Below are positions 17,738-26,216 of a DNA stretch of 64,000 nt, one piece after another (the stretch's first letter is position 1; each line of letters begins with the position of its first letter). The stretch is from the NCBI RefSeq assembly GCF_052116585.1, contig NZ_JBQKKT010000009.1, positions 62,001 to 126,000 of the forward strand, in the 5' to 3' direction. The translations under genes and the position numbers were made by a program. Source of the stretch: Luteococcus sp052116585. Its GTDB lineage: Bacteria > Actinomycetota > Actinomycetes > Propionibacteriales > Propionibacteriaceae. The notes beneath the pieces were generated by a model. The model was not told where the DNA came from and searched no databases. It worked only from the letters and a program-made list of their open reading frames with translations.

Positions 17738-18589
17738 TCAGCGCACGAATTCCAGCTTTTCCCCGGCCTCGGTGGTGACGATGAGGCGGGAGCCGGTGGC
17801 GATGTAGGTGGCCGTGGTCTCGCTCAGCGAGCCGATCAGCTGCTCGACGGTGCTGGCGTCGATGCTCGTCTGCTCGTCCTCGTGGAAGCAGGCCATCATC
17901 GTGGAGCCGAGCGCACCGAAGGTGATGGTGCCCTTGTTGGCGTCGATGGCGGCCTTGCCGAAGATGCGGTTGCACCCATTGCTGCCGGAGAGCTGGCCCT
18001 GGGAGTCGATGCGGATCCAGGCACGGTTGGCCAGCTCCGGGCTGATTCCTTCCACACTCAGGTGCCAGTCGCGGTTGGTGACCGCCGAGGCGCTGGTGCG
18101 TGCCACGGGCATGGAGGTCACCCAGGTGGAGCTGGTGCCCTCGTCGGAGATGACGGTGGCGGTGCGGCCGCGCACGCTGAAGGTGGCGGTGCCGTCGACC
18201 AGTTCGTTCATCAGGGCCGAGGCCTTGACGTAGGCACTGCCGGTGGGCTGCGTGAAGCGGCAGGCGCGACGGGTGGTGCCGACGCCGTCGAAGGTGATGG
18301 TGTCCGAGGCGGCGTCCACACTGGCCGAGCCGAAGAAGTTGTTGCATCCGTCGGAGCCGCTCACCGAGCCGTTGCGGTGGATGGTGATCCAGCCGATGTC
18401 GTAGACGCTGGGGGAGACGCCGGGCAGGCGCAGGCGCCACTCGCGGTCGCTGAAGCTGTCGCTGGTGGCCTTCACCTGCTTGGCCTCGGCCTGCTGCGGG
18501 GTGGCATTGGCCGTGGGGGCCACCAGGGCGGTGCCACCGAGGGTCGCGATGGCCGCGACGGTGAGGGAGATGTTGCGGAGGTTCTTCAT
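17738..18589 (-). CDS. secreted protein with two META (HslJ-like) domains
   Basis: A 283-residue exported protein: a signal peptide (LTVAAIATLGGTALVAPTANA), then two META-type repeats. Repeat 1 (about 45–165) has DREWRL and GSDGCNNFFGS; repeat 2 (about 170–283) has NRDWHL and GSNGCNRIFGK. Each repeat also keeps one later Cys (ACRF, ACFH) that could pair with the GC-N Cys. E. coli HslJ-type META domains are envelope or stress proteins of unclear activity. ATG 18589 is preceded by AAAGGA; an upstream in-frame ATG at 18619 has no clear site. Confidence 0.82.
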   Translation of the reverse strand: MKNLRNISLTVAAIATLGGTALVAPTANATPQQAEAKQVKATSDSFSDREWRLRLPGVSPSVYDIGWITIHRNGSVSGSDGCNNFFGSASVDAASDTITFDGVGTTRRACRFTQPTGSAYVKASALMNELVDGTATFSVRGRTATVISDEGTSSTWVTSMPVARTSASAVTNRDWHLSVEGISPELANRAWIRIDSQGQLSGSNGCNRIFGKAAIDANKGTITFGALGSTMMACFHEDEQTSIDASTVEQLIGSLSETTATYIATGSRLIVTTEAGEKLEFVR

Positions 18590-18799
18590 TCCGTGTCCTT
18601 TCAGACGGTGATCTTCCATGCAGTGGGGTCTGCTGTTCCAGATTAGGGTAGAACGCGCATATTTTCTTGTGTGTAAGGGAATCAGAGGTATCAGCCCTTG
18701 ATCCCAAGGGATGGTGCGGGAGTCTCAGGAATCCACTGAATCCCGAAATGTGGGCGTTTTCTCTCCTGCTTTGAGACGGTGATGGCTAGAGTCTTCGCC

Positions 18800-18871
18800 A
18801 TGGCATTCACCAGAAGGGGGCACGGGCCCGACGAGCTCCTGCTCCTCGTCCGCCGCAACGAGGCCAGCTGA
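18800..18871 (+). CDS. leuL: leuA leader peptide
   Basis: A 23-residue ORF, MAFTRRGHGP then DELLLLVRRNEAS, with four consecutive Leu codons (CTC CTG CTC CTC), ending 77 nt before leuA. This is the arrangement of leucine attenuators reported upstream of actinobacterial leuA: ribosome stalling at the Leu run when charged tRNA-Leu is scarce would change folding of the downstream RNA. Too small for routine gene calling. Confidence 0.75.
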   Translation: MAFTRRGHGPDELLLLVRRNEAS

Positions 18872-18898
18872 CCAGCAGCCACGGCACCCTCGTTGCGG
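18853..18898 (+). promoter_or_regulatory. leuA attenuator hairpin
   Basis: CCGCAACGAGG (18853–18863), which begins within the leader codons immediately after the Leu run, is perfectly complementary to CCTCGTTGCGG (18888–18898). A stalled ribosome on the Leu codons would cover or free the 5' arm, so the hairpin is a natural candidate for the control element. Confidence 0.65.
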
Positions 18899-18948
18899 AG
18901 TTCGACGACGCCTGGCACGCCCACCCTCCACGACCAGGGAGCCCCCGC

Positions 18949-20703
18949 ATGACCACCCAGCAGAGCCCGAACCAGTTCGGCACCATCCCTCAGGACGGCA
19001 TCCCCGTCCAGCAGCCCAGCCCGATGCCGTGGCACCGCTACAGCGCCTTCGAACCGATCGACGTCCCCGACCGCACCTGGCCCACCAAGAAGGTGACCCA
19101 GGCCCCGCGGTGGCTGTCCACCGACCTGCGCGACGGCAACCAGGCACTGATCGACCCCATGACGCCGGCCCGTAAGCGCAAGATGTTCGACCTCCTGGTC
19201 GCCATGGGTTACAAGGAGATCGAGGTCGGTTTCCCGTCGGCTTCCCAGACGGACTTCGACTTCGTGCGCAGCCTCATCGAGGAGGATGCGATCCCCGACG
19301 ATGTGCAGATCTCGGTGCTGACCCAGGCCCGCGAAGACCTGATCGCCCGCACCACGGAGAGCCTGGCGGGCGCCAAGCGCGCCAACATCCACATGTACAA
19401 CGCGACGGCCGAGCTCTTCCGTCGCGTGGTCTTCAAGGTGAGCGAGGCCGAGTGCATCGCGCTGGCCACCCGCGGCACCGAGCTGGTGCTGAAGCACGCC
19501 GAGGCGAACCTGGGCAGCGTCGAGTTCGGCTACCAGTACAGCCCGGAGATCTTCACCCAGACCCCCACGGACTTCGCCGTCGAGGTCTGCAATGCGGTGA
19601 TGGACGTGTGGCAGCCGGAGGAGGGTCGCGAGATCATCCTCAACCTGCCGGCCACGGTTGAGATGAGCACCCCCAACACCTACGCCGACCAGATCGAGTA
19701 CTTCGGCCGCCATGTGCGCAACCGTCAGCACGTCGCCATCAGCCTGCACCCGCACAATGACCGTGGCACGGCCGTGGCGGCCACCGAGCTGGGCATGATG
19801 GCTGGCGCCGATCGCGTGGAGGGATGCCTGTTCGGGCACGGAGAGCGCACTGGCAATGTGGACCTGGTGACGCTGGGTCTGAACCTGTTCAGCCAGGGCA
19901 TCGATCCCAAGATCGACTTCAGTCACATCGACGACGTGCGCCGCACCGTGGAGTACTGCACGGGCCTGCCGGTGCACCCGCGCCACCCCTACGCCGGTGA
20001 CCTGGTCTACACCGCCTTCTCCGGCAGCCACCAGGACGCGATCAAGAAGGGCCTGGAGGCCCTGCAGGCCAGCGCTGACGAGCAGGGCAAGGGCATTCAC
20101 GAGATTCCGTGGGAGGCGCCCTATCTGCCGATCGATCCGCACGACGTCGGCCGTTCCTATGAGGCCGTGATCCGGGTCAACAGCCAGTCCGGCAAGGGCG
20201 GGATGGCCTACCTGATGAAGACCGACCACAAGCTGGACCTGCCGCGTCGTCTGCAGATGGAGTTCAGCCGCGTCGTGCAGCAGCACACCGACACCGAAGG
20301 TGGCGAGGTCAACTCCGAGCAGCTGTGGACCATCTTCTCCGGCGAGTACCTGAACTGCACGGAGCCGCTGGAGCTGGGGGAGACCACGACGGCCAGCAAG
20401 GCGGGCGTGCACAGCATCACGGCCGCGGTCACCTGGCAGGGCAAGGCGCAGACCATCTCCGGTGAAGGAAATGGCCCGGTGTCCGCCTTCGTCGATGCCC
20501 TGGGTCACCTGGGCCTGGAGCTGCGGGTTCTGGACTACACCGAGCACGCCCTCAGCTCGGGTGGCGACTCGAAGGCCGCCGCCTATGTGGAGTGCGAGGT
20601 GGGCAGTGATGACGATGCGCACATCGTGTGGGGCGTCGGGATCGATCCCGACATCATGACCGCCTCCCTGCAGGGAGTGGTGAGCGCGGTCAACCGGATG
20701 TGA
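18949..20703 (+). CDS. leuA: 2-isopropylmalate synthase
   Basis: A 584-residue enzyme condensing acetyl-CoA and 2-ketoisovalerate, the first committed step of leucine synthesis. The long actinobacterial form: N-terminal extension, TIM barrel with STDLRDGNQALIDPM (metal and catalytic residues) and ISLHPHNDRGTAVAATELGM, and C-terminal LeuA dimer/regulatory domain (LGHLGLELRVLDYTEHALSS) expected to bind leucine. Preceded by a leader peptide and hairpin. The 3' end has a diverged second copy 1.5 kb downstream, after an inserted PIN-like gene. Confidence 0.96.
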   Translation: MTTQQSPNQFGTIPQDGIPVQQPSPMPWHRYSAFEPIDVPDRTWPTKKVTQAPRWLSTDLRDGNQALIDPMTPARKRKMFDLLVAMGYKEIEVGFPSASQTDFDFVRSLIEEDAIPDDVQISVLTQAREDLIARTTESLAGAKRANIHMYNATAELFRRVVFKVSEAECIALATRGTELVLKHAEANLGSVEFGYQYSPEIFTQTPTDFAVEVCNAVMDVWQPEEGREIILNLPATVEMSTPNTYADQIEYFGRHVRNRQHVAISLHPHNDRGTAVAATELGMMAGADRVEGCLFGHGERTGNVDLVTLGLNLFSQGIDPKIDFSHIDDVRRTVEYCTGLPVHPRHPYAGDLVYTAFSGSHQDAIKKGLEALQASADEQGKGIHEIPWEAPYLPIDPHDVGRSYEAVIRVNSQSGKGGMAYLMKTDHKLDLPRRLQMEFSRVVQQHTDTEGGEVNSEQLWTIFSGEYLNCTEPLELGETTTASKAGVHSITAAVTWQGKAQTISGEGNGPVSAFVDALGHLGLELRVLDYTEHALSSGGDSKAAAYVECEVGSDDDAHIVWGVGIDPDIMTASLQGVVSAVNRM

Positions 20704-20708
20704 CCTGA
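20631..20708 (+). repeat. leuA 3'-end repeat, copy 1 (functional)
   Basis: The last 24 codons of leuA plus five bases after the stop. It matches 22189–22266 at about 82% of positions (roughly 14 mismatches in 78), and both copies end in the identical ATGTGACCTGA. See copy 2. Confidence 0.85.
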
Positions 20709-20721
20709 CACTCCCGGCGCG

Positions 20722-20748
20722 GTCGGTTGGGGCTCTCCCCAAGCCGAC
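20722..20748 (+). terminator. weak hairpin downstream of leuA
   Basis: GTCGGTTGGGG and CCCCAAGCCGAC can pair around a short loop with one bulged A. No T tract follows. It may end leuA transcripts now that the strong hairpin at 22272–22305 is displaced. Confidence 0.35.
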
Positions 20749-20809
20749 CCGCCTGGGGCCGTGGGCAGGTATTCGTACGATCCGACGGCGGCGGACCCCA
20801 CTGAGCGAT

Positions 20810-22132
20810 ATGCTGATTGGCATGGGGCAACTTAAAGAGCTTTATCCGGAGTATAATGGTGGCGGCGATGATTTCATTGATGACTTCTTGGATAATGCGC
20901 TGATCGTCCTCGATACCAATATCTTGCTGCAGGTCTATCGTCAGTCTCCTATGGGGCGAGAGCAGCTTCTTGGTGTCCTCAAGAGGTTCGATGATCGTCT
21001 GTGGATTCCCGGTCACGTCGCCTATGAATTCTCGAAGAATCGGGCAGTTGTGATCGACTCAAGGAAGAGTCATGGAACCGCAATTCGAGAAATTATTGAG
21101 TCGAGTGAACGCTTGCTGCTGAAGGCGCTCTCTGATCACTTTGCTGGTGGGCAGCAGGGGCGGGATGGGATTCCTGACTACGCCTCTGCGGTTAAGGATG
21201 CCTTTGATCATCTACGGCCGTTCGTCAAATCGCAGGTCGATAGCATCTCGGTAACGTTGAATTCGGATCCGATCCTGACGGAACTTGATGAGTTGCTGGA
21301 TGGAAAGGTGGGCGCTGAGGTGAGCTCAGAAGAGCTGGCTGCCCTCCAGGAAAAGTTCTTCATTCGGGCGGCAGAAGAAATTCCACCGGGGTGGAAAGAT
21401 AAGGACAAGACCGAGAATCCCGCGGGTGATTACATCATCTGGGTACAGATGATGGAGAAGGCGCGAGAATCGCAGCGAGGAATCCTTTACGTCACCCTGG
21501 ATGTAAAGGATGACCAGTATTTGAAATTGAAGTCGGGGAAGCTCTCGGGTCCGCAGCCAAGCCTTGTGAGGGAGTTTCAGAGGGAGACGGGGCAGCCCTA
21601 TTGGCAGGTGCGACTTTCTTCGCTGACGCATCACGTTACGCGGCATTTTGAGGTGGACGCCACAGAAATTGATACGGAAGATCCTCTAGCTTCCCAAATT
21701 GCTAGCTCTGTGTCGGAGCACGGCTTGGAAGTGGGGGGGGGGGATCGTGTCGAGCTGCAGAACGGTGTCTGGAGAAAAGTCGTCGGTGAGGCAGACGGCC
21801 GTGCCGGTGCTGCACCTTGGAGTTTGGAGGCGTATAAGGTACTCCTCGAACGCCTGACGTTGGAGGGCTCGGACGAGCAGCTGGCCGCGATTCGAACGGC
21901 GGCAGGCTCCGGGGGCAGGGTCACTCGCGAGCAGGTCTATGAAGTGACGGAAAGAGACGCGACTCGCACGCTGACCCGGTTCACGATGCCTGCGCGACGT
22001 GTAGCCAGCGAACTAATTGAAGATGGTTTGTTGGATGCTGCGGCCGAGCCTCCCCTCGTGGCTGTATATGACGGCCCAGGTCCGGCCATCGGATTCGATG
22101 TGCCCTCGGAGTTCATCGACTTCGAACTATGA
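20810..22132 (+). CDS. PIN-like domain protein (PIN_8/DUF4935 type)
   Basis: A 440-residue protein. The first 270 residues resemble the PIN_8 nuclease-like fold: ALIVLDTNILLQVYR (Asp35), RLWIPGHVAYEFSKNR (Glu73), the GDYIIWVQMMEKA acidic helix (about 213) and ILYVTLDVKDD. The remaining 170 residues are an uncharacterised tail with no clear motif. Its base composition is visibly less GC-rich than its neighbours over the first two thirds, indicating transfer. It sits between leuA and a second leuA tail copy. PIN_8 proteins often occur in defence or mobile contexts; RNase activity is plausible but unproven. ATG 20822 is an alternative start. Confidence 0.8.
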   Translation: MLIGMGQLKELYPEYNGGGDDFIDDFLDNALIVLDTNILLQVYRQSPMGREQLLGVLKRFDDRLWIPGHVAYEFSKNRAVVIDSRKSHGTAIREIIESSERLLLKALSDHFAGGQQGRDGIPDYASAVKDAFDHLRPFVKSQVDSISVTLNSDPILTELDELLDGKVGAEVSSEELAALQEKFFIRAAEEIPPGWKDKDKTENPAGDYIIWVQMMEKARESQRGILYVTLDVKDDQYLKLKSGKLSGPQPSLVREFQRETGQPYWQVRLSSLTHHVTRHFEVDATEIDTEDPLASQIASSVSEHGLEVGGGDRVELQNGVWRKVVGEADGRAGAAPWSLEAYKVLLERLTLEGSDEQLAAIRTAAGSGGRVTREQVYEVTERDATRTLTRFTMPARRVASELIEDGLLDAAAEPPLVAVYDGPGPAIGFDVPSEFIDFEL

Positions 22133-22188
22133 GGCCGCACCTTGGCCCGGCCAGACCGAGGCAGGGCCACTGGTTTCCCTGCCGCTGA

Positions 22189-22266
22189 GGGCGTCGGCAT
22201 CGACCACGACATCACCCAGGCCTCGCTGCAGGGCGTCGTGAGCGCCGTCAACCGCATGTGACCTGA
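22189..22266 (+). pseudogene. leuA 3'-end remnant, copy 2
   Basis: Read in frame this gives GVGIDHDITQASLQGVVSAV then NRM and stop, matching the true leuA end GVGIDPDIMTASLQGVVSAV then NRM. It has no start and no upstream leuA sequence. It is followed directly by a strong hairpin, the expected native leuA terminator. The simplest reading is that it is the resident leuA tail, cut off when leuA-tail-plus-PIN DNA from a related strain recombined in. Confidence 0.85.
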
Positions 22267-22271
22267 TGTGC

Positions 22272-22305
22272 GAACGGCCGCCGTGGGCATCCACGGCGGC
22301 CGTTC
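22272..22305. terminator. strong hairpin, ancestral leuA/uppS terminator
   Basis: Perfect 15-bp stem GAACGGCCGCCGTGG / CCACGGCGGCCGTTC with a 4-nt loop, followed by TTGCTTTT. It lies 12 nt after the leuA remnant stop and just outside the convergent uppS 3' end, so it probably served both genes. Confidence 0.85.
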
Positions 22306-22324
22306 TTGCTTTTCTGGGGAGGCG

Positions 22325-23158
22325 TCAGTGGATGGGCGCCTCGCTGGCGCGGGCCTGGCCGTCCACCTCGTTGGGGATCGCTCCACCGAAGCGACGGTCG
22401 CGATTGGCGTAGATCTCGACGGCCCGCCACAGGTCCCGACGGTCGAAGTCGGGCCACAGCTGGTCCAGGAAGACCATCTCGGCATAGGCGGACTGCCAGA
22501 CCAGGAAGTTGGACGTGCGCTGCTCGCCGGAGGAGCGCAGGAACAGGTCGACGTCGGGCACGTCGGGCTCGTCCAGGTACTCGCGGAAGCGCTTCTCGTC
22601 GATCTTGGAGGGGTCCAGACGTCCGGCCTGCACATCCAGGGCGATCTGGCGGGTGGCGTCGACGATCTCGGCGCGGCCACCGTAGTTGCAGCAGAACTGC
22701 AGCGTGAGGGTCGTGTTGTCCTTGCTCTGTTCCTCGGCGGCCTCCAGCTCGCGCACCACGGAAGGCCACAGACGTCGCCGCCGGCCGGCCCAGCGAACCC
22801 GGACACCCAGCGCATCGAAGTCGTCGCGGCGGCGGTGGATGACGTCTCGGTTGAAGCCCATCAGCCAGCGGACCTCGTCGATCGAGCGTCGCCAGTTCTC
22901 GGTGCTGAAGGCATAGGCACTGATGTACGGGATGCCCATTTCGATGGCGCCCTCGATCACATCGAAGAGGGAGGCCTCGCCGCGGGCGTGGCCCTCGGTG
23001 CGCTTGAGGCCGCGCTCCTTGGCCCAGCGGCCATTGCCGTCCATGACGATGGCGACGTGCTGGGGTATCAGCTCGGCGGGGATCTGCGGCGGGCGTGCGC
23101 CGGACGGGTGCGGGTTGGGGCCACGCTTCGCGGGGCGATCTGTCGTCTTTCGTGCCAC
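22325..23158 (-). CDS. uppS: isoprenyl (polyprenyl diphosphate) synthase
   Basis: A 277-residue cis-prenyltransferase making the lipid carrier for cell-wall synthesis. Conserved VAIVMDGNGRWAKERGL (Asp binding Mg), HARGEASLFDV, AYAFSTENW, FCCNYGGRAEI and LFLRSSGEQRTSNF–LVWQSAYAEM are present. A basic N-terminal extension of about 30 residues is common in actinobacteria. Product chain length cannot be read. Confidence 0.95.
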   Translation of the reverse strand: MARKTTDRPAKRGPNPHPSGARPPQIPAELIPQHVAIVMDGNGRWAKERGLKRTEGHARGEASLFDVIEGAIEMGIPYISAYAFSTENWRRSIDEVRWLMGFNRDVIHRRRDDFDALGVRVRWAGRRRRLWPSVVRELEAAEEQSKDNTTLTLQFCCNYGGRAEIVDATRQIALDVQAGRLDPSKIDEKRFREYLDEPDVPDVDLFLRSSGEQRTSNFLVWQSAYAEMVFLDQLWPDFDRRDLWRAVEIYANRDRRFGGAIPNEVDGQARASEAPIH

Positions 23159-23216
23159 GCGACGAGCCTAGCCCGTCACCCGCCCGGCCGCTGCCGTGCT
23201 GTCAGCAGCAGCGGAG

Positions 23217-24812
23217 TCAGCGCTGCTCTTCCTCCTCGACGGGCGCCGGCCTGGCCTCCACCACCTCGTCGGTGCCGGGGTCCTCGTCCAGGGAACGCAT
23301 GATCCGGGTGATCTCGGCGGTGATCTCTGGCCCGGGCACGCCCCAGCCCTCTTCATAGCCGTAGATCTCGGCAAGGGAACGGTGTCCGGTGCTGCCCTCG
23401 ACGATGTCGACGTCGCGGGGGCCGAGCAGTGCCGGGTGGTCGACACCGGCTGCCTCGGACACCTTCAGGAGGTCACGACGCAGTGTCTGCACGTACCGGG
23501 CCAGGCGAACCGACTTGTCCTGCGGATCGAGACCTCGTGCGAGCCACTTGTCCTGTGTGGCGACGCCCGCCGGACACTTGTCGGTGTGACACTTCTGCGC
23601 CTGGATGCAGCCGATGGCCAGCATGGCCTCGCGGGCGACGTGCACCATGTCACAGCCCAGCGCGAAGGCGACCAGCGCGTTCTCGGGCAGGCCGAGCTTG
23701 CCCGAGCCGATCCACGTGACGCGATCCGTCAGGCCCTTGGCGGCGAAGATCCGGTAGACCTCGGTGAAGCCGACGCGAAAGGGGTAGGCCACCGAGTCGC
23801 TGAAGACCAGGGGAGCTGCGCCGGTACCGCCCTCGCCGCCGTCGATGGTGATGAAGTCGACGCCGCGCTGCCCGTCCTGCATCAGCTCGGCAAGCTCCTC
23901 CCAGAAACCAAGGTCACCGACGGCTGACTTGATGCCCACGGGGCGTCCGGTGGCTTCCGCGACCTTCTCGACGAAGTCGAGCATCTCGTCGACGGTGGTG
24001 AAGGCCGTGTGGCGCGAGGGGCTGATGACGTCCTTGCCCTCCTCGACACCGCGGATCTGGGCGATCTCGGCGGTCACCTTCGCGCCGGGCAGATGGCCGC
24101 CGAGGCCGGGCTTGGCGCCCTGGCTGAGCTTGATCTCGATGGCCTTGACCGGGGCGGAGTCCACGACCGCGCACAGCTTGTCGAGGTCGAAGTTGCCCTC
24201 GGCATCGCGGCAGCCGAAGTATCCGGTGCCGATCTGCAGCAGCAGGTCACCACCCTGACGGTGGTGCTCGGACAGGCCGCCCTCACCGGTGTTGTGCATG
24301 AAGCCGGCGAGCTTGGCGCCCTGGTTGATCGCCTTGATGGCGGGCTGGCTGAGTGAGCCGAAGCTCATCGCCGAGACATTCACCACCGAGTTGGGGCGGA
24401 AGGCGTGGCGACGGCCGCGGGGGCCGCCCATCACCTTCGCGACGGGCAGCGGGCTGGTCGGGTCGGCGTGCAGGGAGGCCGACGGCGTCACCTGGCTGAA
24501 GGTGCGGTGCCGCACGATCGGGTAGGTGCTGTTCTCGACGTCATTGTCGGTGCCGAAGCCGAAGTAGTTGTTCTCGCCCTTCGCGGAGCTGTAGACCCAG
24601 CGGCGCTGGTCACGGCTGAAGGGGCGCTCCTCGTCATTGCTGGTGACGATGTACTGGCGAAGCTCCGGCCCGATCGCCTCCAGGGCATAACGGGCGCGGG
24701 CGACGACGGGGAAGTTGTGCCTCAGGGCGTGCTTGGTCTGCAGGAGGTCCTGGGCGGCGAGTCCGGCGGTGGCGGCGGCCGCCAGCGCGGCGGAGGTCTT
24801 CTTGGCGTCCAT
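23217..24812 (-). CDS. FMN-binding glutamate synthase-like protein
   Basis: A 531-residue protein with a GltB-type central FMN/Fe-S synthase domain (about 80–470): NVSAMSFGSLSQPAIKAINQG, NTGEGGLSEHH, IEIKLSQGAKPGLGGHLPG, ITIDGGEGGTGAAP and the Cys-rich GCIQAQKCHTDKCPAGVATQ. It lacks the glutamine amidotransferase domain of true GltB, as stand-alone archaeal-type or single-subunit homologues do. The N-terminal helix may anchor it to the membrane. Substrate is unknown; glutamate synthesis is not assured. Confidence 0.85.
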   Translation of the reverse strand: MDAKKTSAALAAAATAGLAAQDLLQTKHALRHNFPVVARARYALEAIGPELRQYIVTSNDEERPFSRDQRRWVYSSAKGENNYFGFGTDNDVENSTYPIVRHRTFSQVTPSASLHADPTSPLPVAKVMGGPRGRRHAFRPNSVVNVSAMSFGSLSQPAIKAINQGAKLAGFMHNTGEGGLSEHHRQGGDLLLQIGTGYFGCRDAEGNFDLDKLCAVVDSAPVKAIEIKLSQGAKPGLGGHLPGAKVTAEIAQIRGVEEGKDVISPSRHTAFTTVDEMLDFVEKVAEATGRPVGIKSAVGDLGFWEELAELMQDGQRGVDFITIDGGEGGTGAAPLVFSDSVAYPFRVGFTEVYRIFAAKGLTDRVTWIGSGKLGLPENALVAFALGCDMVHVAREAMLAIGCIQAQKCHTDKCPAGVATQDKWLARGLDPQDKSVRLARYVQTLRRDLLKVSEAAGVDHPALLGPRDVDIVEGSTGHRSLAEIYGYEEGWGVPGPEITAEITRIMRSLDEDPGTDEVVEARPAPVEEEEQR

Positions 24813-24878
24813 GGCCCCAAGCCTTTCTGGTGCATCGGGGACACGTCCATGCTGTTCGCGGTGGGCGTGGTGGGTGGT

Positions 24879-25229
24879 TCAGGCGCGCAGGATCGAGGTC
24901 ATCTTCTTGCCGCGGGCCACCTCGTCGACGAGCTTGTCCATCCAGCGGATCTGCTGCATCAGCGGGTCCTCGATGTCCTCGACGCGCACGCCACAGATCA
25001 GGCCGGTGATCTTGTCGGTGTTGGGATTCATGGCCGGGGCCTGGGTGAAGAACTCGTCCAGGCTGCGACGGTCCTCGACGGCTTCCTGCACCCCGGCCCG
25101 GTCGTAGCCGGTGAGCCACTCGATGACGGTGTGCAGCTCCTCGACGGTGTGGCCCTTGCGCTCCACCTTGGCCACATAGTGCGGCCAGATCTCGGCGAAG
25201 GGCATGTCGTAAATCTTGTGTCGTGCCAT
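24879..25229 (-). CDS. DUF2200 family protein
   Basis: A 116-residue protein matching the DUF2200 pattern: ARHKIYDMPFAEIWPHYVAKVERKG at the start, EVIEWLTGY-like (TVIEWLTGYDR), TQAPAMNPNTDKITGLICGVRVEDIEDPLMQ, then a basic end KKMTSILRA. Function of the family is not known. Confidence 0.85.
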   Translation of the reverse strand: MARHKIYDMPFAEIWPHYVAKVERKGHTVEELHTVIEWLTGYDRAGVQEAVEDRRSLDEFFTQAPAMNPNTDKITGLICGVRVEDIEDPLMQQIRWMDKLVDEVARGKKMTSILRA

Positions 25230-25252
25230 GGGGGCTCCTTGTGGTCGAGCTG

Positions 25253-25408
25253 TCAGCGGTGCAGGCGCCGGTCGCGCTCCTCGAAGGCGTCACGCACGCC
25301 GTGACGCACGCCGAAGCGGATCACGACATAGGCGAGCAAGGGCACGACCACCCATCTGGCGATTGCGAGCACGGCTATCAGGCCGCTTTCGAAGAATCCG
25401 AGTCCCAT
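25253..25408 (-). CDS. small membrane protein
   Basis: A 51-residue ORF with one or two hydrophobic stretches (GLIAVLAIARWVVVPLLAYVVI) and a basic/acidic tail (RDAFEERDRRLHR). Start placed at ATG 25408; the longer frame to 25468 would add residues overlapping recO. The ribosome-binding site is weak, so confidence is modest. Confidence 0.5.
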   Translation of the reverse strand: MGLGFFESGLIAVLAIARWVVVPLLAYVVIRFGVRHGVRDAFEERDRRLHR

Positions 25409-25460
25409 GCCGACATTCCAGCAGGGCAAGGCATTTCGCGCCAGCCTTAGACTGGGGCCC

Positions 25461-26201
25461 ATGCCCACCTATCGAGACGAGGCCGTCGTCCTGCGCACCC
25501 ACAAGCTGGGCGAGGCCGACCGGATCGTCACGATGCTCACCCGTGAGAACGGCAAGCTGCGGGCGGTCGCCAGGGGGGTGCGACGTACCAGCTCGAAGTT
25601 CGGTGGACGGCTGGAACCCTTCAACCACGTGGACCTGCAGCTGGCCCAAGGCCGCGCGCTCGACGTCGTCACCCAGGCCGAGACGATCAACGCCTACGGT
25701 GAGCCGCTGCTGGGCGACTACGACGCCTTCTGCGTCGGGCAGGTGATGCTCGAGACGGCCGACCGGCTGGTGGCCGAGGAGCGCGAGCCGGCCCTGCAGC
25801 AGTACCGGCTGCTGGTGGGGGCCCTGCGGGTTCTCGGCCAGGGCACCACCGACGGCCCCCGCCCACCGACGATGGTGCTCGACTCCTACTTGTTGCGCGC
25901 CCTGGCCATCGCCGGCTACGCGCCGGCACTGGAGGACTGCGCACGCTGCGGCACCGAGGGCCCGCACGACTTCTTCAACCCCTCCGCCGGCGGCATGGTC
26001 TGCGTCGACTGTCGCCCTCCGGGCTCGGCACGGCCACGCCCGGGCACCATCGGCTACCTGCAGAGCCTGCTCACGGGCAACTGGGTGGCCACCCGCGACC
26101 TGCCAGTGGCCAACCAGCGCGAGGCTACGGGCCTGGTGCAGGCCTTCGTGCAGTGGCATCTGGAGCGCGGTCTGCGCTCCATGCACTACGTCGGCGGCTG
26201 A
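25461..26201 (+). CDS. recO: DNA repair protein RecO
   Basis: A 246-residue recombination mediator that loads RecA with RecR. N-terminal OB fold (YRDEAVVLRTHKLGEADRIVTML, RGVRRTSSKFGGRLEPF) and a C-terminal domain with a zinc motif CARC...CVDC. ATG 25461 chosen because it starts the conserved region; the upstream in-frame ATG adds non-conserved residues. It converges with the zinc operon's zur gene. Confidence 0.95.
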   Translation: MPTYRDEAVVLRTHKLGEADRIVTMLTRENGKLRAVARGVRRTSSKFGGRLEPFNHVDLQLAQGRALDVVTQAETINAYGEPLLGDYDAFCVGQVMLETADRLVAEEREPALQQYRLLVGALRVLGQGTTDGPRPPTMVLDSYLLRALAIAGYAPALEDCARCGTEGPHDFFNPSAGGMVCVDCRPPGSARPRPGTIGYLQSLLTGNWVATRDLPVANQREATGLVQAFVQWHLERGLRSMHYVGG

Positions 26202-26216
26202 GCGTCTCCAGTCGCC

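Noticed and set aside
18760..18799. TTGAGA/TAGAGT as a leuA promoter
   Set aside because: The spacer is about 10 bp, too short for a normal sigma-70 promoter; transcription start left unassigned.
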